From an uncultured bacterium (GTDB lineage: Bacteria; Bacillota; Clostridia; Oscillospirales; Ruminococcaceae): a stretch of 64,000 bases of DNA. The position numbers were made by a program, and so were the translations under genes. The first letter of the stretch is position 1. Each line of letters starts with the position of its first letter. Positions 25,762 through 34,271 of the stretch are shown piece after piece. The DNA is taken from NCBI GenBank assembly GCA_934875375.1, contig CAKXHL010000006.1, positions 45,496-109,495 on the forward strand, given 5' to 3'. A model generated the notes under the pieces. It saw only the letters and a list, made by a program, of their open reading frames with translations. It did not search any database and was not told the DNA's origin.

Positions 25762-27849
25762 TTAAATGCTGAACAACAAATCCCCATAGGTCGGGAACGG
25801 CCAATAGCTTTCCGCCGTGTTGAGCTCTAATTCGTCCGCCACGGCGCGCAGTTCCTGCATCGCAGCAAAAACCGTATCGTGATAATAAGCGGCACAGCAA
25901 CCGATCTCTTCAAAATCTTTCGCACCCAACAACGCTTCATCCAGTGTATTGGCTTTACCGAACAAAGAAGCACCGAGCGAGGACAGCTTTTCAATCAAAG
26001 CCTCCTCCATTTCGCAGGAGGCGGCCGGGCAGGCCGTTTTTTTGGCAATCACCGTTTCGCTGAGTTCCTTGGCATAAGCGCTTACCGCAGGCAAAATCTG
26101 TTTACGGGTCAGCTCCAGCATGGTCAGCGCCTCAATCCCGATTACCTTGCAGTATCCCTCCATTTTGATTTCGTAGCGGGAATGAACCTCTGTTTCGGTA
26201 AAAATACGGTACTTTTGAAATAATTTTACATTTTTTTCATCCGTCAAATGCGCCAGCGCATCCGGAGCGGATTTCAGATTTAACAGGCCTCTTTGCCCTG
26301 CTTCCTTCTGCCAGGCGTCGGCATATCCGTCCCCGTCAAAAATAATCCGTTTATGTTCTTTCAGCGTTTTCTGCAGCAGCGTGTGGACCGCTCCCTCCAG
26401 ATCTTTTGCCTCCTCCAGTTCACTGGCAAATTCATCCAGCGCCTCCGCTACGATGGTGTTGAGCACTGTATTGGGTTCGGATACCGGCTGGGCGGAACCC
26501 AGCATACGGAATTCAAATTTATTTCCGGTAAAAGCAAAAGGAGAAGTTCGGTTGCGGTCGGTAGTGTCTTTTGTCAAACGGGGCAACACATGGGCATACC
26601 GCAGCAGGCCGGAATCGGTTTTTTCATAGGATTTGTTGTTTTCAATCGCGTCCAGCACCGCCATCAATTCATCGCCCAGATACATGGAAACAATGGCGGG
26701 CGGAGCCTCGTTGGCACCCAGACGATGGTCGTTGGCAGCGCTGGCTACCGAAATGCGCAAAAGATCCTGATGCTCGTCGACCGCTTTGATCACCGCGCAC
26801 AAAAACAGCAGGAACATGGTATTCCGGTTTGGTTCGTCGGTAGGGTCGAGCAGGTTGATCCCTGTATTGGTGGTAATTGACCAGTTGTTGTGCTTGCCGG
26901 AGCCGTTGATTCCTGCAAAAGGCTTTTCATGCAGCAGGCAGACCAGCCCGTGGCGCTCCGCTACCTTTTTCATCATCTCCATAGTCAGCTGGTTCTGATC
27001 TGCCGCAATATTGCTGGTCGTATAAACAGGCGCCAATTCATGCTGGCCGGGTGCAACTTCTTTGTGCTCCGTTTTGGCGGAGATGCCCAGCTTCCACAGC
27101 TCATCGTCCAGTTCCTCCATAAATGCCTTAACGCGGGGATTAATCGCACCGAAATAATGATCGTCCAGCTCCTGACCCTTCGGCGGTTTCGCGCCGAACA
27201 AAGTGCGCCCGGTAAAGCGCAGATCTTTTCTTTTTTCATACAGATCTTGGTCTATCAGGAAATATTCCTGTTCACAGCCGATGCTGGTCAGTACGCGAGT
27301 CACATCTGTATGGCCAAACAGTTTTAAAATCCGCAGAGCCTGCTTGTTAATCGCCTCCATCGACCGCAACAGCGGAGTTTTTTCGTCCAGAGCCTCGCCG
27401 GTGTAAGCGGAAAACGCAGTGGGGATACACAAAGTATTATCTTTGATAAAGGCATAAGAGGTGGGATCCCAAGCGGTATAGCCACGGGCCTCAAACGTAG
27501 CGCGCAGCCCGCCGGAAGGGAAGCTGGAAGCGTCCGGCTCGCCCTTGACCAGCTCTTTGCCGGAAAACTCCATAATAACCCGACCGTCGCTGGTCGGGGA
27601 AATGAAACTGTCGTGCTTTTCCGCCGTTACGCCGGTCATCGGCTGGAACCAATGGGTAAAGTGGGTCGCGCCTTTTTCAATCGCCCAGTCCTTCATCGCG
27701 TTGGCCACCACATTGGCCACTGACGGATCCAAGCTGCGTCCCTGCGCGATAGTACGGTTGAGCGCTTTGTAGGTTTCTTTGGGCAGACGCTGCTGCATCA
27801 CTGCGTCTCCAAATACCAGGCTGCCAAACATTTCGGGGATCTCTTTCAT
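25762..27849 (-). CDS. glnN: Glutamine synthetase type III
   Basis: ATP-dependent synthesis of glutamine from glutamate and ammonia. About 695 residues, the large GSIII form found in Bacteroides and Clostridia. Distinctive segments are GDAVMQQRLPKETYKAL, THFTHWFQPMTGVTAEKHDSF, ASSFPSGGLRATFEARGYTA, FAGINGSGKHNNWS and DRNRTSPFAFTGNKFEFRM. Of three consecutive ATGs, that at 27849 has the best spacing (8 bp) to GGAGG. The promoter and a leader hairpin resembling an attenuator lie upstream at 28009-28097. purA lies divergent on the other side. Confidence 0.96.
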   Translation of the reverse strand: MKEIPEMFGSLVFGDAVMQQRLPKETYKALNRTIAQGRSLDPSVANVVANAMKDWAIEKGATHFTHWFQPMTGVTAEKHDSFISPTSDGRVIMEFSGKELVKGEPDASSFPSGGLRATFEARGYTAWDPTSYAFIKDNTLCIPTAFSAYTGEALDEKTPLLRSMEAINKQALRILKLFGHTDVTRVLTSIGCEQEYFLIDQDLYEKRKDLRFTGRTLFGAKPPKGQELDDHYFGAINPRVKAFMEELDDELWKLGISAKTEHKEVAPGQHELAPVYTTSNIAADQNQLTMEMMKKVAERHGLVCLLHEKPFAGINGSGKHNNWSITTNTGINLLDPTDEPNRNTMFLLFLCAVIKAVDEHQDLLRISVASAANDHRLGANEAPPAIVSMYLGDELMAVLDAIENNKSYEKTDSGLLRYAHVLPRLTKDTTDRNRTSPFAFTGNKFEFRMLGSAQPVSEPNTVLNTIVAEALDEFASELEEAKDLEGAVHTLLQKTLKEHKRIIFDGDGYADAWQKEAGQRGLLNLKSAPDALAHLTDEKNVKLFQKYRIFTETEVHSRYEIKMEGYCKVIGIEALTMLELTRKQILPAVSAYAKELSETVIAKKTACPAASCEMEEALIEKLSSLGASLFGKANTLDEALLGAKDFEEIGCCAAYYHDTVFAAMQELRAVADELELNTAESYWPFPTYGDLLFSI

Positions 27850-27906
27850 CATCATTACCTCCTGATTGCAGACCAATATGGTTTTTCATGATGGAAAACA
27901 AAAGTA

Positions 27907-27953
27907 GCAAAGGGCAATCCTCCTGCCGCTTCTTTTATGGCAAACCCCTTTGC
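27907..27953 (-). promoter_or_regulatory. Leader hairpin close to glnN start
   Basis: GCAAAGGG and CCCTTTGC form a perfect 8-bp outer stem around 31 bases in the glnN 5' leader, with a possible inner TTGCC/GGCA-type pairing. It lies 52 bp upstream of the start codon. No known riboswitch class is recognised. Confidence 0.35.
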
Positions 27954-28008
27954 GAACTGCCAACCAAGCACTTTGCCCCGCCGGCTGGTCTGTTTTTTGC
28001 AAGGCCAT

Positions 28009-28045
28009 AAAAAAGAGGCACCATGGACTTTTCATCCACAGCGCC
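28009..28045 (-). terminator. Attenuator-like terminator in the glnN leader
   Basis: On the glnN sense strand, GGCGCTGTGGA and TCCATGGTGCC pair in all 11 positions (some G-U) around loop TGAAAAG, and TCTTTTTT follows. It begins about 16 nt after the predicted start of transcription and lies about 160 bp before glnN. This has the form of an intrinsic terminator inside a leader, so readthrough would set glnN expression. Confidence 0.65.
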
Positions 28046-28067
28046 TTTGCCGTTTTCCGATGTCCGC

Positions 28068-28097
28068 ATTATAATCCCGGACGAATGTGTTTGTCAA
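28068..28097 (-). promoter_or_regulatory. glnN promoter
   Basis: Reverse-strand TTGACA, 18-bp spacer, TATAAT: a consensus sigma-A promoter giving a leader of about 210 nt. Confidence 0.75.
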
Positions 28098-28214
28098 CCC
28101 GATGGAGAAAATTTGTTTTTTTTCATAAAAATTCGTCTTTTACCGATATTTTTTTTGCTTTTCTCCGCCTTTCATTCACCGAAAAAATTTTGTATACAAT
28201 CTACCGATTTTTTC

Positions 28215-28243
28215 TTGACATCCAAAAAGCCATTCTCTATAAT
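28215..28243 (+). promoter_or_regulatory. purA promoter
   Basis: TTGACA, exactly 17 bp, TATAAT, directed at purA. The predicted start near 28250 leaves about 130 nt of leader. Confidence 0.85.
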
Positions 28244-28261
28244 AGTAGCGTTGAATGACGG

Positions 28262-28360
28262 TGTTCATGAAAACGGCAGCATTGGGACGCCGCTTTTCTG
28301 GGCACCTTCACTCTTTTTACGGGGGGTTTAAGCCCGACCGCGATCTTTCGCCGCACACCG
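28262..28360 (+). promoter_or_regulatory. Structured purA leader, ykkC-like at best
   Basis: The leader holds the hairpin GGGT-TTAA-GCCC in ACGGGGGGTTTAAGCCCG, preceded by TTGGGACGCC and GGGCACC. The order and partly the sequence recall the ykkC riboswitch superfamily (guanidine, ppGpp and PRPP classes), of which the PRPP class controls purine genes. Several consensus bases do not match, so this is a weak suggestion. Confidence 0.22.
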
Positions 28361-28379
28361 GCAGAACGGAGAAACTTTT

Positions 28380-29654
28380 ATGTTAACAGCAATCGTTGGT
28401 ATCAACTGGGGAGACGAGGGCAAAGGCCGTATGGTGGACCTCCTCTCAGAAAATTACGATATTGTCGCTCGTTATCAAGGCGGCAACAACGCCGGTCACA
28501 CCGTGCAGAACCATTTGGGCAAGTTCATTCTGAACCTGCTCCCCTCCGGAATCCTCCGTCCGGATGTCGTCAATGTCATGGGTCCTGGCATGGTCATTGA
28601 TCTGCAGCATTTATGCGGCGAAATCGACCGGCTGCGTCAGGCGGGCATTTCCATTACGCCGAATAACCTGAAAATCAGCGACCGGGCCATTATCTGCCTG
28701 CCTTATCACGTGCAGCAGGACGGACTGGAGGAAGATCGCCTGGGCGACGCCAAGTACGGTTCCACCCGTCGGGGCATCGCGCCAGTATACGGCGACAAAT
28801 ATCTGAAAAAATGTATCCGCATGGGCGATCTGCTCTATCCGGAAGCGATGAAGAAACGGCTGCGCGGCATTGTGGAATGGAAAGATTTGTTGATCCACGA
28901 CGGCTACAAAGCCGACCACATCTCCTACGACGAAATCATCAGCTGGCTGGAAACCTATGGCGGCCAGCTGAAGGATCATGTCTGCGATTTAGGCGTTTAT
29001 TTAACCGAGCAAATCCAAAACGGGAAAAGCATTATGTTCGAAGCGCAGTTGGGTGCGCTTCGGGACATCGACTTTGGCATCTATCCTTTTACTTCCTCTT
29101 CTTCCACTATCTCTGCCTACGCTCCCATCGGCGCTGGCATCCCTGGCAAAAAGCTGGATCTGTGCATCGGTATTATGAAGGCGTACTCCTCCTGCGTGGG
29201 AGAAGGCCCATTCACCTGTGAACTATTTGGAAAAGAGGCGGAGGCTCTGCGGGAAGCAGGCGGAGAATACGGCGCCGCCACCGGGCGGCCCAGACGAGTC
29301 GGTCCTTTTGATGTAGTCGCCTCCCGTTACGGCGTTCGCATGCAAGGCGCAGACGAGCTGGCTCTGACCAAAATGGATGTTCTGTCCTACCTCGATCGGA
29401 TTCCCGTCTGCACCGCTTACGACGTGAACGGCACCATCACCCACGAATTTCCCTTTGGAGACCATCTGAACGAGGCAAAGCCGGTAATCGAGTATGTTCC
29501 CGGCTGGCACTGCGACATCAGCAGCTGCCGCAAAAAAGAGGATCTGCCAAAAGAGGCGCTGGACTACGTAGCTTATCTGGAAAAGGCTGTTGGCTGTAAA
29601 ATCCGTTACGTATCTGTCGGCCCTGACCGCGACGCTTATATCGACATGCATTGA
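28380..29654 (+). CDS. purA: Adenylosuccinate synthetase
   Basis: First committed step from IMP to AMP: GTP-dependent joining of aspartate to IMP. 424 residues, normal length. N-terminal GTP loop reads GINWGDEGKGRM, where most PurA proteins have GAQWGDEGKG; the IMP-binding Asp and Lys are kept. Other motifs: GGNNAGHTV, STRRGIAPVY, and EAQLGALRDIDFGIYPFTSS, where usual PurA has EGAQG-LLDIDHGTYPYVTSS, so this is a divergent clade. First gene of a purA-ANTAR-pyrG row on the plus strand. Confidence 0.94.
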   Translation: MLTAIVGINWGDEGKGRMVDLLSENYDIVARYQGGNNAGHTVQNHLGKFILNLLPSGILRPDVVNVMGPGMVIDLQHLCGEIDRLRQAGISITPNNLKISDRAIICLPYHVQQDGLEEDRLGDAKYGSTRRGIAPVYGDKYLKKCIRMGDLLYPEAMKKRLRGIVEWKDLLIHDGYKADHISYDEIISWLETYGGQLKDHVCDLGVYLTEQIQNGKSIMFEAQLGALRDIDFGIYPFTSSSSTISAYAPIGAGIPGKKLDLCIGIMKAYSSCVGEGPFTCELFGKEAEALREAGGEYGAATGRPRRVGPFDVVASRYGVRMQGADELALTKMDVLSYLDRIPVCTAYDVNGTITHEFPFGDHLNEAKPVIEYVPGWHCDISSCRKKEDLPKEALDYVAYLEKAVGCKIRYVSVGPDRDAYIDMH

Positions 29655-29731
29655 TCCCCCACGAAAGATTCCTTTCGCCGGCGCTTTTTTATAAAATCGT
29701 CGGCGAAATCTATTTGAGAAGGGGGGCCACT

Positions 29732-30301
29732 ATGAACCGCATCTTGTTGGTCTGTGAAAAGGAAAAAAGCGCGCAGACGCTGCAGACGCTTCTCAACCGC
29801 TTTCTGCAGGCCGAAATTGTCCGGGCATCCCAACTGCAGCAGGCACAGGCACTTCTGTCCCGAGAGGTTTTTCGTCTGGTCATTATCAATCTGCCTTTCC
29901 ACGGAGAAAATATGGAGGCTTTCGCACTAACTGCGGCACAGTCCACCTCCAGCGGGATTCTGCTTTTATGTCCGCAGGATTCGGCCCAATGCCTGTTAGA
30001 GCGCTGCCTGCCACGTGGTATCCTGGTGGTGTCCAAACCTCTTTCCCAGCCTCTTTTCGTTCAGTCGGTCTATCTGGGGCTTTCCACCAGTGCGCGTCTC
30101 TCAGAGCTTTTGCAGGAAAACCGAAAACTGCACTCCAAACTGGAGGAACTGCAGCTGATCAGCCGCGCCAAAGCAGTGCTGATCGAATATTTGAAACTAA
30201 CCGAACCGCAAGCCCACCGCTACATTGAAAAACAGGCGATGGATCTGGGGCTGACCCGCCCTCAGGTGGCTTTGAATATCCTGAAGACCTATGAATCATA
30301 A
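29732..30301 (+). CDS. ANTAR-domain RNA-binding antiterminator
   Basis: 189 residues. The N-terminal part resembles a receiver fold but has Asn-Leu-Pro (VIINLPFHGE) where the phosphorylated Asp would be, so it is a pseudo-receiver. A coiled-coil linker (LLQENRKLHSKLEELQLI) leads to a C-terminal ANTAR domain (SRAKAVLIEYLKLTEPQAHR, YIEKQAMDLGLTRPQVA). ANTAR proteins bind paired hexaloop hairpins in leader RNA and prevent termination, often of nitrogen genes. It is encoded in the glnN-purA-pyrG group, and a terminator sits in the glnN leader. Start 29732 follows AAGGGGGG. Overlap with the pyrG leader suggests cotranscription. Confidence 0.82.
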   Translation: MNRILLVCEKEKSAQTLQTLLNRFLQAEIVRASQLQQAQALLSREVFRLVIINLPFHGENMEAFALTAAQSTSSGILLLCPQDSAQCLLERCLPRGILVVSKPLSQPLFVQSVYLGLSTSARLSELLQENRKLHSKLEELQLISRAKAVLIEYLKLTEPQAHRYIEKQAMDLGLTRPQVALNILKTYES

Positions 30302-30353
30302 CCCTTTCACCGAAAGGCAAACAGAAATCAAAATCCTATGGAAAGGAATGAAA

Positions 30354-31955
30354 ATGATGACCAAATACATCTTTGTAACCGGCGGCGTTGTATCCGGTTT
30401 GGGCAAGGGCATTACTGCAGCCTCTCTGGGCCGCCTGCTCAAATCCAGAGGGCTGAAGGTCGCCGCCCAAAAGCTGGATCCGTATATCAATGTAGATCCC
30501 GGCACGATAAGCCCTTACCAGCACGGGGAGGTGTTCGTCACGGAAGACGGCGCTGAAACCGACTTGGATCTGGGCCATTATGAACGGTTTATTGACGAAA
30601 ACCTCAACAAATTTTCCAACCTGACCACTGGCAAGGTGTACTGGAATGTGCTGACCAAAGAACGTAACGGCGACTATCTGGGTGAAACGGTTCAGGTAAT
30701 CCCGCATATTACCAATGAAATCAAAAATTTTATCTACGCTGTGGGCAAAAAGGCCGATGCAGACGTGGTCATCACCGAAATCGGCGGCACTACCGGCGAT
30801 ATTGAAAGTCAGCCTTTTCTGGAAGCGATCCGCCAGGTGTCGCTGGAAATTGGCCGTCAGAACTGTCTGTTCATGCACGTCACGCTGATCCCTTATATCC
30901 AAAGTTCCGGCGAACACAAATCCAAGCCTACTCAGCATTCGGTGCGGGAATTGCAGGGCTTGGGCATTATGCCCAACATCATCATCGCCCGCTGCAATGA
31001 ACCGTTGGAAAATGAAATCAAACGCAAAATTTCCCTGTTTTGCAACGTACCGATTGACTGCGTCATCGAAAACCGGACGATCCCGGTACTATATGAAGCG
31101 CCGCTGATGCTGGAGCAAAGCGGCCTTTCGGATATCGTCTGCCGCGAACTAAATCTGGACTGCCCCGCCCCTGACATGAGCGAATGGATGCAGCTGCTCT
31201 CCCGGGTGCGCAGCTGCGATAAAAAGGTCAAAATCGCACTGGTTGGCAAATATGTCCAGCTGCACGACGCCTATTTGTCAGTAGCCGAATCCCTGCGCCA
31301 TGCGGGCTACGAAAACAATGCCGAAATCCAAATCAAATGGGTGCAGTCTGAGCTGGTTACCGACGAAACCGTCGAGGAATATCTGTCCGACTGTGACGGT
31401 ATTCTGGTTCCCGGCGGATTCGGCCAGCGGGGTATTGAGGGCAAAATTATCGCCGCCAAATATGCCCGGGAGCACGACGTCCCCTATCTGGGAATCTGCT
31501 TGGGCATGCAGATCGCGGTAATTGAATTTGCACGCAACGTGCTGGGCCTTTTCGAAGCAGACTCCAGCGAATTCAAACCCGATGGGCCGGACCCGGTCAT
31601 CGATCTGATGCCCGACCAACAGGGCAATCTTCCCAAAGGCGGTACCATGCGCCTGGGTGCTTATCCCTGTAAAATCCACCCTGGCACCTTCCTGGAAAAG
31701 GCCTACGGCTGCGGCGAAGTGCAGGAACGGCACCGTCACCGCTATGAGTTTAACAACCGCTACCGCGACGCGTTTTGCCAACATGGTATGATCTTCTCCG
31801 GCACCTCGCCGGATAACCGGCTGGTAGAAGCCGTGGAGCTCACCCGCGACACGTTTTACGTCGGCGTACAGTTCCATCCGGAATTCAAGTCCCGCCCCAA
31901 CCGCGCACATCCGCTGTTCAGGGAATTCATCAAGGCCGCCTGCCAGCAAAAATAG
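30354..31955 (+). CDS. pyrG: CTP synthase
   Basis: Amination of UTP to CTP with glutamine-derived ammonia and ATP. 533 residues. The synthase half opens TKYIFVTGGVVSGLGKGITA; the class I glutamine amidotransferase half holds the nucleophile cysteine in GICLGMQ and the His-Glu pair in FHPEFKSRP. Of several starts, ATG 30354 has AAAGGA 6 bp upstream and the conserved N-terminus. It follows the ANTAR gene by about 50 bp. A terminator follows. Confidence 0.97.
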   Translation: MMTKYIFVTGGVVSGLGKGITAASLGRLLKSRGLKVAAQKLDPYINVDPGTISPYQHGEVFVTEDGAETDLDLGHYERFIDENLNKFSNLTTGKVYWNVLTKERNGDYLGETVQVIPHITNEIKNFIYAVGKKADADVVITEIGGTTGDIESQPFLEAIRQVSLEIGRQNCLFMHVTLIPYIQSSGEHKSKPTQHSVRELQGLGIMPNIIIARCNEPLENEIKRKISLFCNVPIDCVIENRTIPVLYEAPLMLEQSGLSDIVCRELNLDCPAPDMSEWMQLLSRVRSCDKKVKIALVGKYVQLHDAYLSVAESLRHAGYENNAEIQIKWVQSELVTDETVEEYLSDCDGILVPGGFGQRGIEGKIIAAKYAREHDVPYLGICLGMQIAVIEFARNVLGLFEADSSEFKPDGPDPVIDLMPDQQGNLPKGGTMRLGAYPCKIHPGTFLEKAYGCGEVQERHRHRYEFNNRYRDAFCQHGMIFSGTSPDNRLVEAVELTRDTFYVGVQFHPEFKSRPNRAHPLFREFIKAACQQK

Positions 31956-31963
31956 TTTTTCTA

Positions 31964-31990
31964 CCCCGGCAAATGCCGGGGCTTTTTATT
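31964..31990 (+). terminator. Terminator of pyrG
   Basis: CCCCGGC-AAAT-GCCGGGG followed by CTTTTTATT, 9 bp past the stop. Confidence 0.93.
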
Positions 31991-32144
31991 TGCAGAAACT
32001 GCCGCCATTCGCCGAACGGATTTGTAAAAAGCAATAAAAATTCTATCCAATCTTTTGAAAAAACTGGCATTTTTGTTTTTTATGTGCTATCCTTTTTTTA
32101 ATCAATCCCGTTTCCTGTTTCAGACGCAATGAAGGAGGCTTTTT

Positions 32145-33098
32145 ATGGATATGGCACAACTGAGCAGCTTGACCGCTGTTTTAAAAGAAAACATTAGCAA
32201 AGTGATTATGGGTAAGGAGGAGGAAATCGAAAAGATCCTGCTGTGCTTATATTGTGGCGGACATATTCTGCTGGAGGATATCCCCGGCACCGGCAAGACC
32301 ACACTGGCCAAAGCGCTGGCCCGCTCGCTGGATTGCAGCTTCAAGCGGATCCAGTTTACGCCGGATCTGCTTCCGTCGGAGCTCACCGGCATCAACTACT
32401 ACAACCAAAAGGAGCAGGCGTTTCAATTCCGCCCCGGTGCTATCTTTACCAACATTCTCTTGGCAGATGAAATCAACCGCGCCACTCCCCGTACCCAGTC
32501 CAGCCTGCTGGAGTGTATGGAAGAACGCCAGTGTTCAGTGGATGGCGTGACCTACCCTATGACCCAGCCGTTTTTGGTGGTCGCCACCCAGAACCCGGTG
32601 GAAATTCAAGGTACTTTCCCGCTGCCGGAAGCACAGCTGGATCGCTTTTTCATGAAGCTTTCCCTGGGATATCCAGACGCCCAGCAGGAGCGGGCCATGC
32701 TCACCGCCTACCAGCTGCAATCTCCTTTGAATTCCTTGGCTCCTGTCTGTGCGGGACAGGATATCCTAGAAGTACAGAAACAGGTGGCGCAGGTACGGGT
32801 CAGCCAGCCGGTTGCCGCCTACATAGTGTCGTTGGCCGGCGCCACTCGCCGCCATGAAAAAATTCGCTTGGGAATCAGCCCTCGCGGCGTCATTGCTCTG
32901 ATGCGCGCCTCTCAGGCGAAAGCCGCTATGCAGGGGCGGGATTATGTCCTGCCGGACGACGTTAAGTCTGTCTTTTTGGATATATCCGCTCACCGCATCA
33001 TCTGCCGGGGGTATCAGATGGGACAGGCGGATGACGTGGCAAAAGAGTGTCTTAGCGAAATTCTTGTCCAAACGCCTGCACCGGTGGAACAACAGTAA
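32145..33098 (+). CDS. MoxR-family AAA ATPase
   Basis: 317-residue AAA+ ATPase of the MoxR class, thought to act as a chaperone for maturation of von Willebrand or transglutaminase-like proteins. Walker A EDIPGTGKTTLAK, Walker B NILLADEINRATPRTQ and sensor segment VVATQNPVEIQGTFPLPEAQ are intact. Together with the next two genes it forms the common MoxR-DUF58-membrane protein operon. Precise client unknown. Confidence 0.92.
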   Translation: MDMAQLSSLTAVLKENISKVIMGKEEEIEKILLCLYCGGHILLEDIPGTGKTTLAKALARSLDCSFKRIQFTPDLLPSELTGINYYNQKEQAFQFRPGAIFTNILLADEINRATPRTQSSLLECMEERQCSVDGVTYPMTQPFLVVATQNPVEIQGTFPLPEAQLDRFFMKLSLGYPDAQQERAMLTAYQLQSPLNSLAPVCAGQDILEVQKQVAQVRVSQPVAAYIVSLAGATRRHEKIRLGISPRGVIALMRASQAKAAMQGRDYVLPDDVKSVFLDISAHRIICRGYQMGQADDVAKECLSEILVQTPAPVEQQ

Positions 33099-33128
33099 AA
33101 AATCAATCCCTCTTGTTAGGAGGAACTT

Positions 33129-34271
33129 ATGGAATTTGTTGCCATTCTCTTTATGGTGATTGTTCTTTTGGTATCCCAGTTGATTTTGTTTGCCAAAAAC
33201 AGCTTTCGCCATTTTGAATACACTTGTTTTTTCACAAAAGATGAGGTAATGGAAGGGGACGAAGTCGGACTGGTAGAAATCGTCTCCAACCGCAAATGGT
33301 TGCCCCTGCCCTGGCTGAAATCGGAACTTTCCACCTCTCGTTGGCTGGAATACGCCGGTTCTCAATCAGAGGTAGTGGGAGATCGGCGGTATGTTCCCAG
33401 TTTTTTCACGCTGAAAAGCTATCAGAAGGTTTCCCGCACCTGGAAAGTCCGCTGTCTCAAGCGCGGCGTTTTTGAAATTCGCCGGGTGGATCTAGTCGGT
33501 TCCGACTTGCTGGGGTTCTCCAGTTTTTCCCATTCTGTTCAGGTTAACGCTTGCCTGACCGTTCTGCCCCGGCCGCTGGAAAATAACGAGCTGGCTTGTC
33601 CGCCTCAGTATCTGAACGGGGATACCGTGGTACGCCGGCAACTTTTGGCCGATCCTTTTTATGTTGCCGGCGTGCGGGAATACACCGGGCTGGAACCCAT
33701 GAACCGAATCCACTGGAACGCCACTGCCCGAGAGGGAAAACTGATGGTCTTTGAAGACCAGTACACTTCCCGCAAAAATCTGTCCATTCTGCTTAACGTC
33801 CAGCAGCGCCCGGGGAAATCCGGTTCCATGGATGGGGACGCCGATCTGGAGGACTGTATCCGTTTCTGCGCCTATCTGTTTGGCGCATCTGCGGCAGAGG
33901 ATACCCCCTTTTGCTTTTTTTGCAATGGAATCGACGCTCTCACTCGCCAGCCTGTCCGCACCGCTGAATCCTGGGGAATATCTTTTGCTTTAGAACAATC
34001 GCGTACGCTGGCCCGGTTATCGGTGGGCGACGCCAAAAAAATCGACCTGTTTTTGCAGGAGGACGCCGCATTTTTGTCCGCTTCCCAACTGATTTTGGTC
34101 AGCACCTATCTTGATGACGGCCTCAAGGCCTTTGCGCGGGACAGGGCGCGCCGGGGCACCGCTGTATCTATTTTCGTCTGCGGAAGAACAGTTTCCAGTG
34201 ACTTTGAAGATTATTCCTATTCTCTTTTTACCCTTCGCGGCAGCGAAAAAAAGGAGGGAAAGACATCGTGA
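33129..34271 (+). CDS. DUF58 domain protein
   Basis: 380 residues with one N-terminal membrane helix (about 4-22) and the DUF58 signature EYTGLEPMNRIHWNATAREG, followed by LMVFEDQY. DUF58 proteins carry a vWA-like fold and are always found by MoxR ATPases; the biochemical role is not established. It follows MoxR by 30 bp, and its TGA overlaps the GTG start of the next gene. Confidence 0.88.
   Translation: MEFVAILFMVIVLLVSQLILFAKNSFRHFEYTCFFTKDEVMEGDEVGLVEIVSNRKWLPLPWLKSELSTSRWLEYAGSQSEVVGDRRYVPSFFTLKSYQKVSRTWKVRCLKRGVFEIRRVDLVGSDLLGFSSFSHSVQVNACLTVLPRPLENNELACPPQYLNGDTVVRRQLLADPFYVAGVREYTGLEPMNRIHWNATAREGKLMVFEDQYTSRKNLSILLNVQQRPGKSGSMDGDADLEDCIRFCAYLFGASAAEDTPFCFFCNGIDALTRQPVRTAESWGISFALEQSRTLARLSVGDAKKIDLFLQEDAAFLSASQLILVSTYLDDGLKAFARDRARRGTAVSIFVCGRTVSSDFEDYSYSLFTLRGSEKKEGKTS

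Noticed and set aside
25368..25787. 139-codon reverse frame over the flavodoxin relic and glnN end
   Set aside because: It is low in protein-like features, lies opposite recognisable flavodoxin sequence and crosses a terminator.
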